Counted from the stretch's first letter, positions 17,664 through 26,542 are shown. The stretch: DNA of 64,000 bases from JACQFZ01 sp045810625 (GCA_045810625.1 JBJMVQ010000027.1:78735-142734); one strand, 5' to 3'. Notes: a model not told the origin generated them from the letters alone. Made by a program: numbers and translations.

Positions 17664-18549
17664 GCGCGCGCTCTGCGCGGCGTTGCTCCTCGCGTTGAGC
17701 GTGAGGGCGACGGCGGCGGCGCCGATCGAGATCGTCGATGTGCGCAATCCGCGCCCCGTGGGGCATACCATCGGCGACGTGCTCGAGCGCGTCGTCACCG
17801 TGGATGCCGGTGCCGGCTACGCGCTCGTGTCGTCGCGTCTGCCGGGCGCCGGCCGAATCGACGCGTTGCTCGAGGCGCGTGCGCCCGTGATCGACACCGC
17901 CGCGCGGCTCGGCGGCACGCGCTATACGATTCGGTTCGCGTACCAGATCATGGGGTCGCCGGAAACCGTCACCACGTTGCTGCTCCCCGCGGTGACGCTG
18001 GCGTTCGAGCGCGGTGCGGCGCGGCACGACGAAACGTTTCCGGATTGGGCCGTGACGGCGGCGCCGCTCGCTCCGGCGCAGGTGCTCGGGCGCGCCGGCC
18101 TGGATGAGATGCTTCCCGATGCCGCTCCGCCCGCGATCGGCACGCGTCCGTTGGTGCTGCGTCTCGGCCTGTACGCGGCGGCCGCCGCGCTGATGCTGTT
18201 CTACCTTGCGTATCGCCGCTACGGCCTCGCCTGGCCGCAACGCCCCGGTCCGTTCGCGCGCGCCTACCGCGATATCAAGGTGCTCGCAGGCCGGCAAGAC
18301 GAAGCAACCTATCCCATGATGCTGCGCCGATTGCATCGCGCGTTCGATGAGAGCGCCGGGCGCAGCGTGTTCGCCGGCGAGCTCGCCGATTTCTTCGCGC
18401 GCCGCCCCGGCTTCGCGCCGATACGACCGCAAATCGAGCAGTTTTTCGCGGCGTCGCGCGCCGAGTTCTTCGGCGCCGCGCGCGCCGGCCGCGTCGATGC
18501 GGTCGCGCTCTGTCGCGAGTGCCGGCGGCGCGAGCGAGGTGGGCGGTGA
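17635..18549 (+). CDS. mxaA: MxaA
   Basis: 304 residues: signal peptide or N-terminal anchor (ALCAALLLALSVRATAAAP), a periplasmic domain opening IEIVDVRNPRPVGHTIGDVLER, one membrane segment near 178-198 (LGLYAAAAALMLFYLAY) and a cytoplasmic tail. MxaA is required for calcium insertion in MxaF systems; its role in a XoxF system is not established. The ATG at 17635 lies inside mxaS. It ends overlapping mxaC by four bases (GTGA). Confidence 0.87.
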   Translation: MAPERAARLERALCAALLLALSVRATAAAPIEIVDVRNPRPVGHTIGDVLERVVTVDAGAGYALVSSRLPGAGRIDALLEARAPVIDTAARLGGTRYTIRFAYQIMGSPETVTTLLLPAVTLAFERGAARHDETFPDWAVTAAPLAPAQVLGRAGLDEMLPDAAPPAIGTRPLVLRLGLYAAAAALMLFYLAYRRYGLAWPQRPGPFARAYRDIKVLAGRQDEATYPMMLRRLHRAFDESAGRSVFAGELADFFARRPGFAPIRPQIEQFFAASRAEFFGAARAGRVDAVALCRECRRRERGGR

Positions 18550-19547
18550 GCATCGCGTTCGCGCAGCCGTGGGCGCTCGTGTTCCTGCCGCTCGCGATCC
18601 TGCCGCTCCTGCGCCGGAGCGCGCACGCGCTCGGCTGCGCCTCGATCGCGCTGCTGCCGCGCGATCGGTTGTCGCAGGCGGCGGGTTGGGCGGTCCGTGT
18701 CGCGGGCGCGCTCGCCATCGCCGCCATCGTCGTCGCCGTGTCCGGTCCGTATCTTTCGGAGCAAACCACCGAGCATTTGGGTCAAGGGGCGGAGATGGCG
18801 ATCGTGCTCGATCGCAGCGCCAGCATGGATCAGCCGTTTTACCTCTCGGGCAATTACTCTCCGGTCGAAGCCGCGCGCCACGAGTCCAAAGCGTCGGTCG
18901 CGCGTCGGCTGCTGCAGGAGTTCGTGGCGCGGCGGCGCGAGGACAGCTTCGCCTTCATCCTCTTCAGCGCCTTTCCGATACAGGTGCTCGATTTCACGCA
19001 GCGTTACGAAGCGATCGAGGCCGCGATCGCCGGCAGCGGAATCGGACGCGGGTTGGGCGACACGGACATCGGTCGCGCGTTGCTCGCCGGCGCTTCGCTC
19101 TTCAGCGATCGGCCGTACAACGCCTCGCGCGTGATATTGCTCGTGTCCGACGGCGGCGCGCATCTCGATCCGCAGACGCGTGCGCAGATTAGAAACATTT
19201 TCCGGCGCGAGCGCCTCTCGCTTTACTGGGTCTACCTGCGCTCGCACGGCAGTCCGGGGCTGCTCCCGGATCGCGCCGTCGGACCGACGATGAGCGATAC
19301 CGTGCCCGAGCATTTCTTGCACGAGTTCTTCAGCGACCTGCCGACGCCGTATCGCGCCTACGAAGCGGAGAATCCACAGGCGGTGCAGCGGGCGATTGCG
19401 GATATCGCGCGCGTGGAACGGTACCCGATTCGCTACCGCGAAGTGAAGCCGCAGCGGGACTTGTCCACGCCCGCGTACGGTCTCGCGCTCGCGGCGACGC
19501 TTCTGCTCGTGCTCGCGGCGACCGTTGAGATCCGCCGATGGACATGA
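18546..19547 (+). CDS. mxaC: MxaC, membrane VWA-domain protein
   Basis: 333 residues: N-terminal membrane helices (PWALVFLPLAILPLLRR, VAGALAIAAIVVAVSG), a VWA domain with the MIDAS motif D-R-S-A-S in AIVLDRSASMDQ, and a C-terminal helix (YGLALAATLLLVLAAT). The batA/B-like architecture places the metal-binding VWA domain at the membrane next to MoxR partners. GTG 18546 overlaps the mxaA stop; the gene overlaps mxaK by ten bases. Confidence 0.88.
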   Translation: MSIAFAQPWALVFLPLAILPLLRRSAHALGCASIALLPRDRLSQAAGWAVRVAGALAIAAIVVAVSGPYLSEQTTEHLGQGAEMAIVLDRSASMDQPFYLSGNYSPVEAARHESKASVARRLLQEFVARRREDSFAFILFSAFPIQVLDFTQRYEAIEAAIAGSGIGRGLGDTDIGRALLAGASLFSDRPYNASRVILLVSDGGAHLDPQTRAQIRNIFRRERLSLYWVYLRSHGSPGLLPDRAVGPTMSDTVPEHFLHEFFSDLPTPYRAYEAENPQAVQRAIADIARVERYPIRYREVKPQRDLSTPAYGLALAATLLLVLAATVEIRRWT

Positions 19548-20089
19548 AGCAGATTCGCCGACGTCGTTTTACGGCTGCAGCGCTCGCGGCGCTCGCGATT
19601 GCGGCGACCGTCGACGGCTGGCGGCTGACGCAGATAGACCGGTGGAACCGCGCCATTGCCGACGGCAGCGTCGTCGGCGCCCGCGGCCGGATGCCGGTGC
19701 AAGCGCAGTTCGCGCAGGCCTATTGGTTGGAGCGCCGCGGCGCGCACCAGGAAGCGCTCGCGCGCTATCAGGCGCTGGAAGAGAACGCACCCGGCGACCT
19801 CGTGCGAACCGGCAAATACAACAGCGCGAATATTTATCTGCGCTGGGCGCGCGAATTGCGCGAGCAGGAAGGCGCACCGCCCGCGATGCCGCTGTTCGAG
19901 CTGGCGAAACAGACGTATCGCGATGTGCTGCGCGCGGCGCCGGAGCACTGGAGTGCGCGCTACAACCTCGAGCGTGCGCTGCGGCTCTCCGGCGAATCGG
20001 ACGAGGCGACGGTGTCCGATGCGCCGCCGCCGGTGCAGAGCGAGCGCGCCATCACGACGATGCGCGGCTTTACCTTGGGCTTGCCATGA
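19538..20089 (+). CDS. mxaK: MxaK
   Basis: 183 residues with an N-terminal anchor (FTAAALAALAIAATVDGWRL) and a helical TPR-like domain (AQAYWLERRGAHQEALARYQALEE, SARYNLERALRLSG). It matches MxaK by position and by architecture; the family is weakly conserved, so position carries much of the call. It probably scaffolds the Mxa complex on the periplasmic side. Overlaps mxaC by ten bases and mxaL by four. Confidence 0.8.
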   Translation: MDMKQIRRRRFTAAALAALAIAATVDGWRLTQIDRWNRAIADGSVVGARGRMPVQAQFAQAYWLERRGAHQEALARYQALEENAPGDLVRTGKYNSANIYLRWARELREQEGAPPAMPLFELAKQTYRDVLRAAPEHWSARYNLERALRLSGESDEATVSDAPPPVQSERAITTMRGFTLGLP

Positions 20090-21069
20090 ACCGGATTCGT
20101 ATCCCGGAGCGACTGGCGAATGTCGATGGCAAGGTGCTGGCGCTCTCGCTCGCCGCGGCCGTGCTGCTGGCGGCGCTATGGGGTCCGACGGCGCGGCTCG
20201 AGCGCCCGGTGTATCAGTACCTGTTCATACTCGACATCACGCAGAGCATGAACACGCTCGATTACACGCGCGACGGCCGGCCGGTCAGCCGGTTGGCGTA
20301 CGCAAAAGGCGCGATCCGGCAGGCGTTGGCGCGGCTGCCGTGCGGATCGCGGGTCGGTCTCGGCATCTTCACCGAGCATCGCTCGATGGTGTTGATTGCG
20401 CCCGTCGAGGTGTGCGGGGCGTACACGGAGCTGACGACAACGCTCGCGCGTCTCGACTGGCGAATGGCGTGGGCCGGCGCCAGCGAAGTGGCGAAGGGCC
20501 TTTATTCGGCGCTGCGGCTCGCGCGCCAGATCGAGCCGCGGCCGACGGTGGTATTCGTTACCGACGGACACGAAGCGCCGCCGCTCGACCCAGCGCATCG
20601 CGCACCGCTTGCGGCCGAGGCGGGAGCGGTCGCGGGACTGATCGTCGGCACGGGAGGCTTCGCGCCCATGCGGATTCCGAAATACGACATGGCGGGCGAT
20701 GCACTCGGTTACTGGTCGTCCGACGATGTCGTACAAAGCATCGGCGGCGGTCGCGGGCCGGCGAGTGCCGAGCATCTCTCTTCGCTCAGAGAGAGTTACT
20801 TGCAGTCGCTCGCACAGGAGGCCGGGCTGCACTATCGGCGGCTCGCGACGGCAGCCGATCTCGGTGAAGCGCTGACGGCGCGCGAGTGGACGCGTCCGAT
20901 GGCGGTCAGCGTCGACTTGCGTCCGCTCCTCGGATGGCTCGCGCTCGCGTTTCTGATCGCGGCCTACGCAACCGGGCGATCGTGGCCGTCACCATTTCCC
21001 GCAATGGCCGCGCGACTTTCGAGCCTGGCGTTACGCGTGCGTGCGCGCCGGCGAGCAGGCGCGGCGTGA
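20086..21069 (+). CDS. mxaL: MxaL, membrane VWA-domain protein
   Basis: 327 residues: N-terminal helix (VLALSLAAAVLLAALWG), VWA domain with a variant MIDAS (LFILDITQSMNTLDYT, that is D-x-T-x-S), VVFVTDGHEAPP later, and a C-terminal helix (LLGWLALAFLIAAYA). It completes the mxaRSACKL set. mxaD, E and H, which often follow, are absent; 235 bases separate it from xoxF. Start ATG overlaps the mxaK stop. Confidence 0.87.
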   Translation: MNRIRIPERLANVDGKVLALSLAAAVLLAALWGPTARLERPVYQYLFILDITQSMNTLDYTRDGRPVSRLAYAKGAIRQALARLPCGSRVGLGIFTEHRSMVLIAPVEVCGAYTELTTTLARLDWRMAWAGASEVAKGLYSALRLARQIEPRPTVVFVTDGHEAPPLDPAHRAPLAAEAGAVAGLIVGTGGFAPMRIPKYDMAGDALGYWSSDDVVQSIGGGRGPASAEHLSSLRESYLQSLAQEAGLHYRRLATAADLGEALTAREWTRPMAVSVDLRPLLGWLALAFLIAAYATGRSWPSPFPAMAARLSSLALRVRARRRAGAA

Positions 21070-21086
21070 TCCCAATTTGGCCTGTT

Positions 21087-21127
21087 GTGTAACAGCGTTT
21101 CAGGGCTGGTACACGACGCTGTCACAC
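21087..21127. promoter_or_regulatory. Inverted repeat between mxaL and xoxF
   Basis: Arms GTGTAACAGCG (21087-21097) and CGCTGTCACAC (21117-21127) pair at ten of eleven positions around a 19-base spacer. It begins 18 bases after the mxaL stop and ends about 180 bases before the xoxF start. It could be an operator for xoxF or a weak hairpin ending the mxa transcript; there is no T-tract. Confidence 0.4.
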
Positions 21128-21304
21128 TTGTTACCGAATCGGCGAATCTTTCGGCTTTTCCGGCAGCCCGCACGCATCCTCCCGTCGGCACGCATTGTGC
21201 TTGGAGCGCGAACAAGAGCGGTATTCCCTCTACTTTCACGCGCAACGAGAAACGCAACAGCCGATGACGTGGTTTCGTCCGTCCGAGGCGATCAGGAGGA
21301 TGTA

Positions 21305-23107
21305 ATGAAGTATAAGCTGATGCACTTTGTACCGGCGGTTGCTCTCTCTTTGGGCCTCACGGGTGTTGCGACGGCGAATGACGATGTCGCAAAGCTCTCC
21401 AAGGATCCGAAGAACTGGGCGATGCAGGCCGGCAATTTCCAGAATTGGCGGTATAGCGAGCTGCACCAAATCAACAAAGATAACGTCAAGAATCTGCGGG
21501 TGGACTGGATGTTTTCGACCGGCGTGCTGCGCGGACATGAAGGCGGCCCGCTCGTGATCGGCGACACGCTTTATGTGCATTCGCCCTTTCCTAATAAGGT
21601 CTTCGCCATCGATCTGGGCACCCAACAGATCAAGTGGAAGTACGAACCGAAGCAGGACCCGAGCGTCATTCCGGTGATGTGCTGCGACACGGTAAATCGT
21701 GGCGTCGCTTACGCGGAAGGCAAGATTTTCCTGCAGCAGGCGGATACGAACCTCGTGGCACTCGACGCGAAGACCGGCAAGGAGCTATGGAAGACGAAGA
21801 ACGGCGATCCGAAGAAGGGCGAGACCAATACCAACGCGCCGCACATCTTCAAAAACAAAGTGATCACCGGCATCTCCGGGGGCGAGTTCGGCGTCCGCGG
21901 CTTTGTCGCTGCATACGACATGAACACCGGCAAGCAAGTATGGAAGGCGTTTAGTACCGGGCCGGACGAAGAGATGCTGGTCGACCCGCAAAAGACAGTG
22001 ACCTGGACCAACGGCAAGATGGCGCCGATAGGAAAGGATTCCTCTATCAAGACCTGGGAGGGCGATCAATGGAAGATCGGCGGCGGCTCGACCTGGGGAT
22101 GGTACAGCTTCGATCCGAAACTGAACCTCGTGTACTACGGTACCGGCAACCCCAGCACCTGGAATCCGAAGCAGCGTCCCGGCGACAACAAGTGGTCCAT
22201 GACCATCATGGCCCGCGACGTCGATACTGGCATGGCCAAATGGTTTTTCCAGATGACGCCACACGACGAGTGGGATTTTGACGGCGTGAATGAAAACATC
22301 CTGGCCGATATCAACGTCAAGGGTAAGGATCGCAACGTACTGGTCCATTTCGACCGCAACGGTTTCGGCTATACGCTCGATCGGGTGACCGGCGAGCTGC
22401 TCGTGGCCGAGAAGTACGATCCGAAGGTGAATTGGGCCACCAACGTCGACCTGAAGACTGGGCGGCCGCAAGTAGTCTCGAAGTACAGTACGGACCAGAA
22501 CGGCGAAGACGTCGTGACGAAAGATGTTTGCCCCGCGGCGCTCGGCACCAAGGATCAGCAGCCTTCCGCTTACTCGCCGAAGACGAAGCTGTTCTACGTG
22601 CCGACCAACCACGTATGCATGACCTACGAGCCGTTCAAGGTGGAATACACCGCGGGCCAGCCCTACGTCGGCGCGACGTTGACGATGTTCCCGGCTCCGG
22701 GAAGCCATGGCGGAATGGGCAATTTCATCATCTGGGATGCCGCGCAAGGAAAGATCGTGGCCTCGAAACCGGAGAAGTTCTCGGTCTGGAGCGGCGCGCT
22801 CGCGACGGCGGGCGACATCGTTTTCTACGGCACGCTGGAAGGTTACATCAAAGCCGTGGACTCGAAGAGCCTCAAAGAGCTGTGGAAGTTCAAGACGCCG
22901 TCCGGAATTATCGGCAACGTCAACACATGGGAGTACAAGGGCAAGCAGTACATCGGCGTGCTTTCCGGTATCGGCGGATGGGCGGGCATCGGTCTGGCGG
23001 CCGGTCTCGAAGGCGAGACCGAAGGTCTCGGCGCGGTCGGTGGCTACAAGGAGCTCAAAAACTACACCGAGCTCGGCGGCGTCATGACCGTCTTTACGCT
23101 GCCATAG
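21305..23107 (+). CDS. xoxF: Lanthanide-dependent PQQ methanol dehydrogenase XoxF
   Basis: 600 residues with a signal peptide (AVALSLGLTGVATA) and a beta-propeller; oxidises methanol in the periplasm. Metal- and PQQ-site residues can be read: vicinal Cys126-Cys127, Glu194 (GGEFG), Asn282 (GTGNPS), and HDEWDFDG at 320-327. There Asp324 is the catalytic Asp and Asp326 the extra Asp that marks lanthanide enzymes; calcium-type MxaF has Ala. DRNGFGYTLDRVTGELLVA is also XoxF-like, most like the XoxF5 group. AGGAGGATGTA precedes the ATG. Electrons go to XoxG. Confidence 0.97.
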   Translation: MKYKLMHFVPAVALSLGLTGVATANDDVAKLSKDPKNWAMQAGNFQNWRYSELHQINKDNVKNLRVDWMFSTGVLRGHEGGPLVIGDTLYVHSPFPNKVFAIDLGTQQIKWKYEPKQDPSVIPVMCCDTVNRGVAYAEGKIFLQQADTNLVALDAKTGKELWKTKNGDPKKGETNTNAPHIFKNKVITGISGGEFGVRGFVAAYDMNTGKQVWKAFSTGPDEEMLVDPQKTVTWTNGKMAPIGKDSSIKTWEGDQWKIGGGSTWGWYSFDPKLNLVYYGTGNPSTWNPKQRPGDNKWSMTIMARDVDTGMAKWFFQMTPHDEWDFDGVNENILADINVKGKDRNVLVHFDRNGFGYTLDRVTGELLVAEKYDPKVNWATNVDLKTGRPQVVSKYSTDQNGEDVVTKDVCPAALGTKDQQPSAYSPKTKLFYVPTNHVCMTYEPFKVEYTAGQPYVGATLTMFPAPGSHGGMGNFIIWDAAQGKIVASKPEKFSVWSGALATAGDIVFYGTLEGYIKAVDSKSLKELWKFKTPSGIIGNVNTWEYKGKQYIGVLSGIGGWAGIGLAAGLEGETEGLGAVGGYKELKNYTELGGVMTVFTLP

Positions 23108-23169
23108 AGGTTCGACCCGGGAAGCCACAAGAGTTGTCCCGATAGCCGCGCGTTGCATGAGTCACTAAC

Positions 23170-23210
23170 GTGCTGGCATTTCCGAAAGCCGGAATGCCGG
23201 CACTTTCTTT
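23170..23210 (+). terminator. Hairpin plus T-rich tract between xoxF and xoxG (partial terminator)
   Basis: A GC-rich stem pairs GTGCTGGCATTTCCG (23170-23184) with CGGAATGCCGGCAC (23190-23203), with one mismatch and one bulge, followed by TTTCTTT. It sits 62 bases after xoxF and 32 before the xoxG start. It would lower xoxGJ transcript relative to xoxF or stabilise the xoxF 3' end. Confidence 0.55.
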
Positions 23211-23242
23211 GTAACGCGTCGCCGGACGCGAGGAATCACCGC

Positions 23243-23728
23243 ATGACGAAAAAATATCTGCTCGCGGTCGCCGCGTTGTTGGCCGTGTTGACCGGCGAAG
23301 CGCTCACGGCGGCTGCCGAAGGGCAGGGACAACCTCAGGGACAGGATTCCAGCAAGCCCCAGGCACAAGACTCCAACAAGCCTTACAAAGTCGTGGACGG
23401 AAATAAGGTGGATCCGATGACGCTCAAGGGTTTTCGGGCCTGGCGCGCCGCCGCGTGTGAGCGTTGCCACGGTAACGCGCAGCAGGGCCTCGTGGGCCCG
23501 TCACTGCTCGAGAGTCTCAAGCGACTTTCGCCGGAAGAGGTCAAGACCACGATATTGGAGGGCAGGCCCGAGAAAGGCATGCCGAGTCACAAGAACATGA
23601 AAACCGTATCGGAGAACATCGACGGCTTGTACGACTACCTAAAGGGTCGTTCTGACGGCGCGATCAAGCCGGGACGCCTCGAACCGATCCCGGACGACGC
23701 GGGTACGCAGACTTCGCAAAAACAGTGA
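23243..23728 (+). CDS. xoxG: c-type cytochrome XoxG
   Basis: 161 residues with a signal peptide (LAVAALLAVLTGEALTAAA), a Gln/Ser/Lys-rich linker (about 26-48) and a single heme site C72-E-R-C-H76. GMPSHKNMK supplies a likely axial Met113. It would accept electrons from XoxF in the periplasm. ATG 23243 has GAGG upstream. Between xoxF and xoxJ, as in other xoxFGJ sets; ten bases separate it from xoxJ. Confidence 0.9.
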   Translation: MTKKYLLAVAALLAVLTGEALTAAAEGQGQPQGQDSSKPQAQDSNKPYKVVDGNKVDPMTLKGFRAWRAAACERCHGNAQQGLVGPSLLESLKRLSPEEVKTTILEGRPEKGMPSHKNMKTVSENIDGLYDYLKGRSDGAIKPGRLEPIPDDAGTQTSQKQ

Positions 23729-23738
23729 CGCCGACGCG

Positions 23739-24653
23739 ATGTATAAGCGAATAGCCCACGGGTCGATCGTCCTCGGCGTTATTCTCGCGTTCGTCGTCGT
23801 TGCATCGGTGCGGTCGGACGAGGTGGGCGCAGATAAAGTGCTCCGCGTTTGCCAGGATCCGAACAACCCGCCGTTTTCGAGTCAGCGCGAAGACGGTTTC
23901 GAAAACAAGATCGCCGAGCTGCTCGCGCGCGATCTCGGTTGGAAGCTCGAATACACCTGGTTCCCGCAGCGCCTCGGATTCATCCGCAACACCCTGCGCG
24001 CGTTCGAACGCGAAGCCGGCCGCTACAAATGCGACGTCGTCATCGGTTTGCCCGCGGGGTACGAGCTCGCGTCGACGACGAAGCCTTATTACACGTCCAC
24101 GTACGCGCTCGTTTACGTACGCGGCCGCAAAATCGATCGGCTCGCAAAGCCCGAGGACGTGCTTCAGCTCGACCCGCCGACGCTGCACTCGCTCAAATTC
24201 GGCATCGTGGCGCAGACGCCGGCGGCGGATTGGCTGCTCAAGTACAAGCTGTTCGATCAAGCGGTGTCGTATCAACGCCAGACCGGTGACCCGGAGCAGT
24301 ACCCCGGACAGATCGTCGAGAAGGATTTGGTAGCGGGCAAGATCGACGCAGCGCTCATTTGGGGGCCGATTGCGGGCTATTTTGCGAAGAAAGTGACGAC
24401 GGCCGAGCTGGTCGTCGTTCCGTTCAGCAAACAACCGGATATCAAGTTCGATTACAGCATCGCGATGGGTGTGCGCTTCGGCGAGCGCGCTTGGAAAGAA
24501 CAGGTACAGCAGCTGATCGACCGGAATCTTCCGCAAATCCGGAAAATTCTCGTCGACTACGGCGTGCCGCTGCTCGATGAGCAAGGTCAGCTCATTCGGT
24601 CGAAGAGCGATAACGAGCGCCGCCAAGCGTCGGCGCGGGCGCGCGCCCGGTAG
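23739..24653 (+). CDS. xoxJ: XoxJ, periplasmic binding-protein-like methanol oxidation protein
   Basis: 304 residues: N-terminal signal (VLGVILAFVVVASVRS) and a type-2 solute-binding fold opening LRVCQDPNNPPFSSQREDGFENKIAELLA, with CDVVIGLPAGYELASTTKPYYTSTYALVY, typical of MxaJ/XoxJ. XoxJ is thought to bind apo-XoxF and help activation rather than transport. The C-terminal tail is Arg/Ala-rich and of low complexity. Confidence 0.92.
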   Translation: MYKRIAHGSIVLGVILAFVVVASVRSDEVGADKVLRVCQDPNNPPFSSQREDGFENKIAELLARDLGWKLEYTWFPQRLGFIRNTLRAFEREAGRYKCDVVIGLPAGYELASTTKPYYTSTYALVYVRGRKIDRLAKPEDVLQLDPPTLHSLKFGIVAQTPAADWLLKYKLFDQAVSYQRQTGDPEQYPGQIVEKDLVAGKIDAALIWGPIAGYFAKKVTTAELVVVPFSKQPDIKFDYSIAMGVRFGERAWKEQVQQLIDRNLPQIRKILVDYGVPLLDEQGQLIRSKSDNERRQASARARAR

Positions 24654-24741
24654 CGTGCTCCGGGGGTCGCAGCGACGACGTGCGCCGATCATAAAATACG
24701 CGGTGCGAGCCCGAGAAACTCCTAGGAAATGTGGGAGTGCT

Positions 24742-25764
24742 ATGCGATACATTTTGCGGCTAGTTTCGTGGTTAGTGTTGTTGGCGGCGCCCGGCCTGAT
24801 CGTGGCGGACACCGTTCCGCCGGTCGACTTCAGTTTTTTCTGGCGATTGGCCCCGAGCGTTTTCAAAATCGAGGCGTACAGCCGCAACGGCGGCGTTTCG
24901 GTCGGGTCGGGAGTGCTGGTGCGCCCCGGGTTGGTGGTGACGAATTGCCACGTCACGCGCCAGGCGGTGTCGATTCAGATCGTCAAACAGGGGTCGCGTT
25001 GGGACGCGCACGCGCAAGTGAGCGATGTGGAGCACGACGTCTGTCTCCTGGAGGCGCCGGAAATCACGGGTACCGTCGCGTCCATGAACGGCAGTCGCCC
25101 GCACGTGGGCCAGCGCGTCATCGCGGTCGGCTACGTCGGCGGTTTGGCGCCGCAGTTGAGCGGAGGCGAAGTGCAGGCGCTCTATCGTTACGACGGCGGC
25201 CAGGTCATTCAGAGCACAGCCTGGTTCAACTCGGGCGCGAGCGGGGGCGGGCTTTTCGATCAGGACGGCGAGCTGATCGGGATCATCGCTTTCCGGCATC
25301 AGGGAGGCGACTATCATTTTGCGTTGCCGGTCGACTGGATTTACAGCAATCTGGATTTGGAACAGGCGCGCGCGGTCACGCCGCTCGGGCAGGGTGTCGC
25401 GTTTTGGCAGCGGAACGGCGACGGCCAGCCGTACTTTCTCAAGGCCGCCGCGCTGGAGGCCAAACACGACTGGCCGGCGTTGCGCGAGCTGGCGGAAAAG
25501 TGGTCGGCGGTCGAAACGGGAAACTGCGACGCCTGGCTTTCCCTCGGATTGGCTAACGCACGCCTCGGCGATCTCGATCGGGCGGTCAGCGCCTTCGTCG
25601 AAGCGATTCACAGCGATCTCGAAAACTCGGAGGCTTGGTTCAGCCTGGGGCTCGCTTACGCCGCCCTCGGCGAGCGTCAACGGGTGGACGAAGTACAGCG
25701 CGTTCTGTTGACGCTCAACGAAGATCTCGCGGCCAAGTTGAACCGGGACGCTCGTATTCGATAG
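24742..25764 (+). CDS. Secreted trypsin-like serine protease with C-terminal TPRs
   Basis: 340 residues. Signal peptide (VLLAAPGLIVA), then a chymotrypsin-fold domain with His in VVTNCHVTR, Asp in VEHDVCLLE and Ser in NSGASGGGLFD, so the triad looks complete. Residues ~240-340 form two or three TPR units (AWLSLGLANARLGDLDRAVSAFVEAI, AWFSLGLAYAALGER). There is no PDZ domain, unlike DegP. It follows xoxJ by 88 bases. Role unknown; quality control of periplasmic methanol-oxidation proteins is a guess. ATG 24742 gives the signal peptide. Confidence 0.82.
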   Translation: MRYILRLVSWLVLLAAPGLIVADTVPPVDFSFFWRLAPSVFKIEAYSRNGGVSVGSGVLVRPGLVVTNCHVTRQAVSIQIVKQGSRWDAHAQVSDVEHDVCLLEAPEITGTVASMNGSRPHVGQRVIAVGYVGGLAPQLSGGEVQALYRYDGGQVIQSTAWFNSGASGGGLFDQDGELIGIIAFRHQGGDYHFALPVDWIYSNLDLEQARAVTPLGQGVAFWQRNGDGQPYFLKAAALEAKHDWPALRELAEKWSAVETGNCDAWLSLGLANARLGDLDRAVSAFVEAIHSDLENSEAWFSLGLAYAALGERQRVDEVQRVLLTLNEDLAAKLNRDARIR

Positions 25765-25821
25765 CGTTGGTTGGAGCGTACGGCGTTGCGCCGACGCTCA
25801 ACGAGAACAAGGAGCGCAGAC

Positions 25822-26514
25822 GTGGAAGTGAGGTTTCGAACGGCGCTCACCCGCATGGTGATCGCGTTGTCGATGCTGGCGGCATCGCCCGCGGCGATCG
25901 CGGCCGAGGATATCTCGCCCGCCGAAACGTTGCTCTTCGAGACGAATCATTTAAAGGCCATCCGCCAGCCGCTTTCGCTCTATTACGACTTTCGCAAAAG
26001 CGGATCGCTGGAGTCGCCGTATCAGGATACCGTGGAGATCGCGATCGAGGCGGTGGCGCCGGACGGCGCCAAGGAAGTCTCGACGCGTTACCTTTCGGGC
26101 GAACGGCAGCGCAACTTCCCCCCGGTCGAGCGCGCCCGTGGCAATCCGGTGATCATGTATTTCCTCGAACGCGACATCCATGAGATGCAGCGCCTGACCG
26201 GCGGCAATTGGCGTTACTTTCAAAAGCGCATCCGGCTGGCGCTGGCGGACAAGGCGCAAGTGCGGCCCGTGAAATTCCGCCGCGGCCGCGAGGAGATGAA
26301 TGGCCAGGAGATTCGCATCACGCCGTTCGCCGACGATCCGCAAAAGGCGCGTTACGAAAAGCTCGCGGGCAAGTACTACGTCTTCGTTCTTTCCGATGCG
26401 ATCCCCGGTGGCGTGTATCAGATGCGCGCCGTCGCGCCGGGCGAGAAATCGGCGCAGCCCGACGGTGCGCTGATCGAGGAAACGCTGACGTTCTCGAAAG
26501 CGCGCCGGAAGTAG
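25822..26514 (+). CDS. Secreted protein of unknown function downstream of xox genes
   Basis: 230 residues with a signal peptide (MVIALSMLAASPAAIA) and a probable beta-rich mature domain (SLYYDFRKSGSLESPYQDTVEIAIEAV, RDIHEMQRLTGGNWRYFQKRIRLAL). I do not recognise a named family. GTG 25822 has AAGGAG about eight bases upstream; GTG 25828 is possible. It ends 55 bases before pqqE, which runs the opposite way, so it closes the xox-side transcript. Confidence 0.75.
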   Translation: MEVRFRTALTRMVIALSMLAASPAAIAAEDISPAETLLFETNHLKAIRQPLSLYYDFRKSGSLESPYQDTVEIAIEAVAPDGAKEVSTRYLSGERQRNFPPVERARGNPVIMYFLERDIHEMQRLTGGNWRYFQKRIRLALADKAQVRPVKFRRGREEMNGQEIRITPFADDPQKARYEKLAGKYYVFVLSDAIPGGVYQMRAVAPGEKSAQPDGALIEETLTFSKARRK

Positions 26515-26542
26515 GCGCGAGACGATTCGCGCTGTTGCACGA

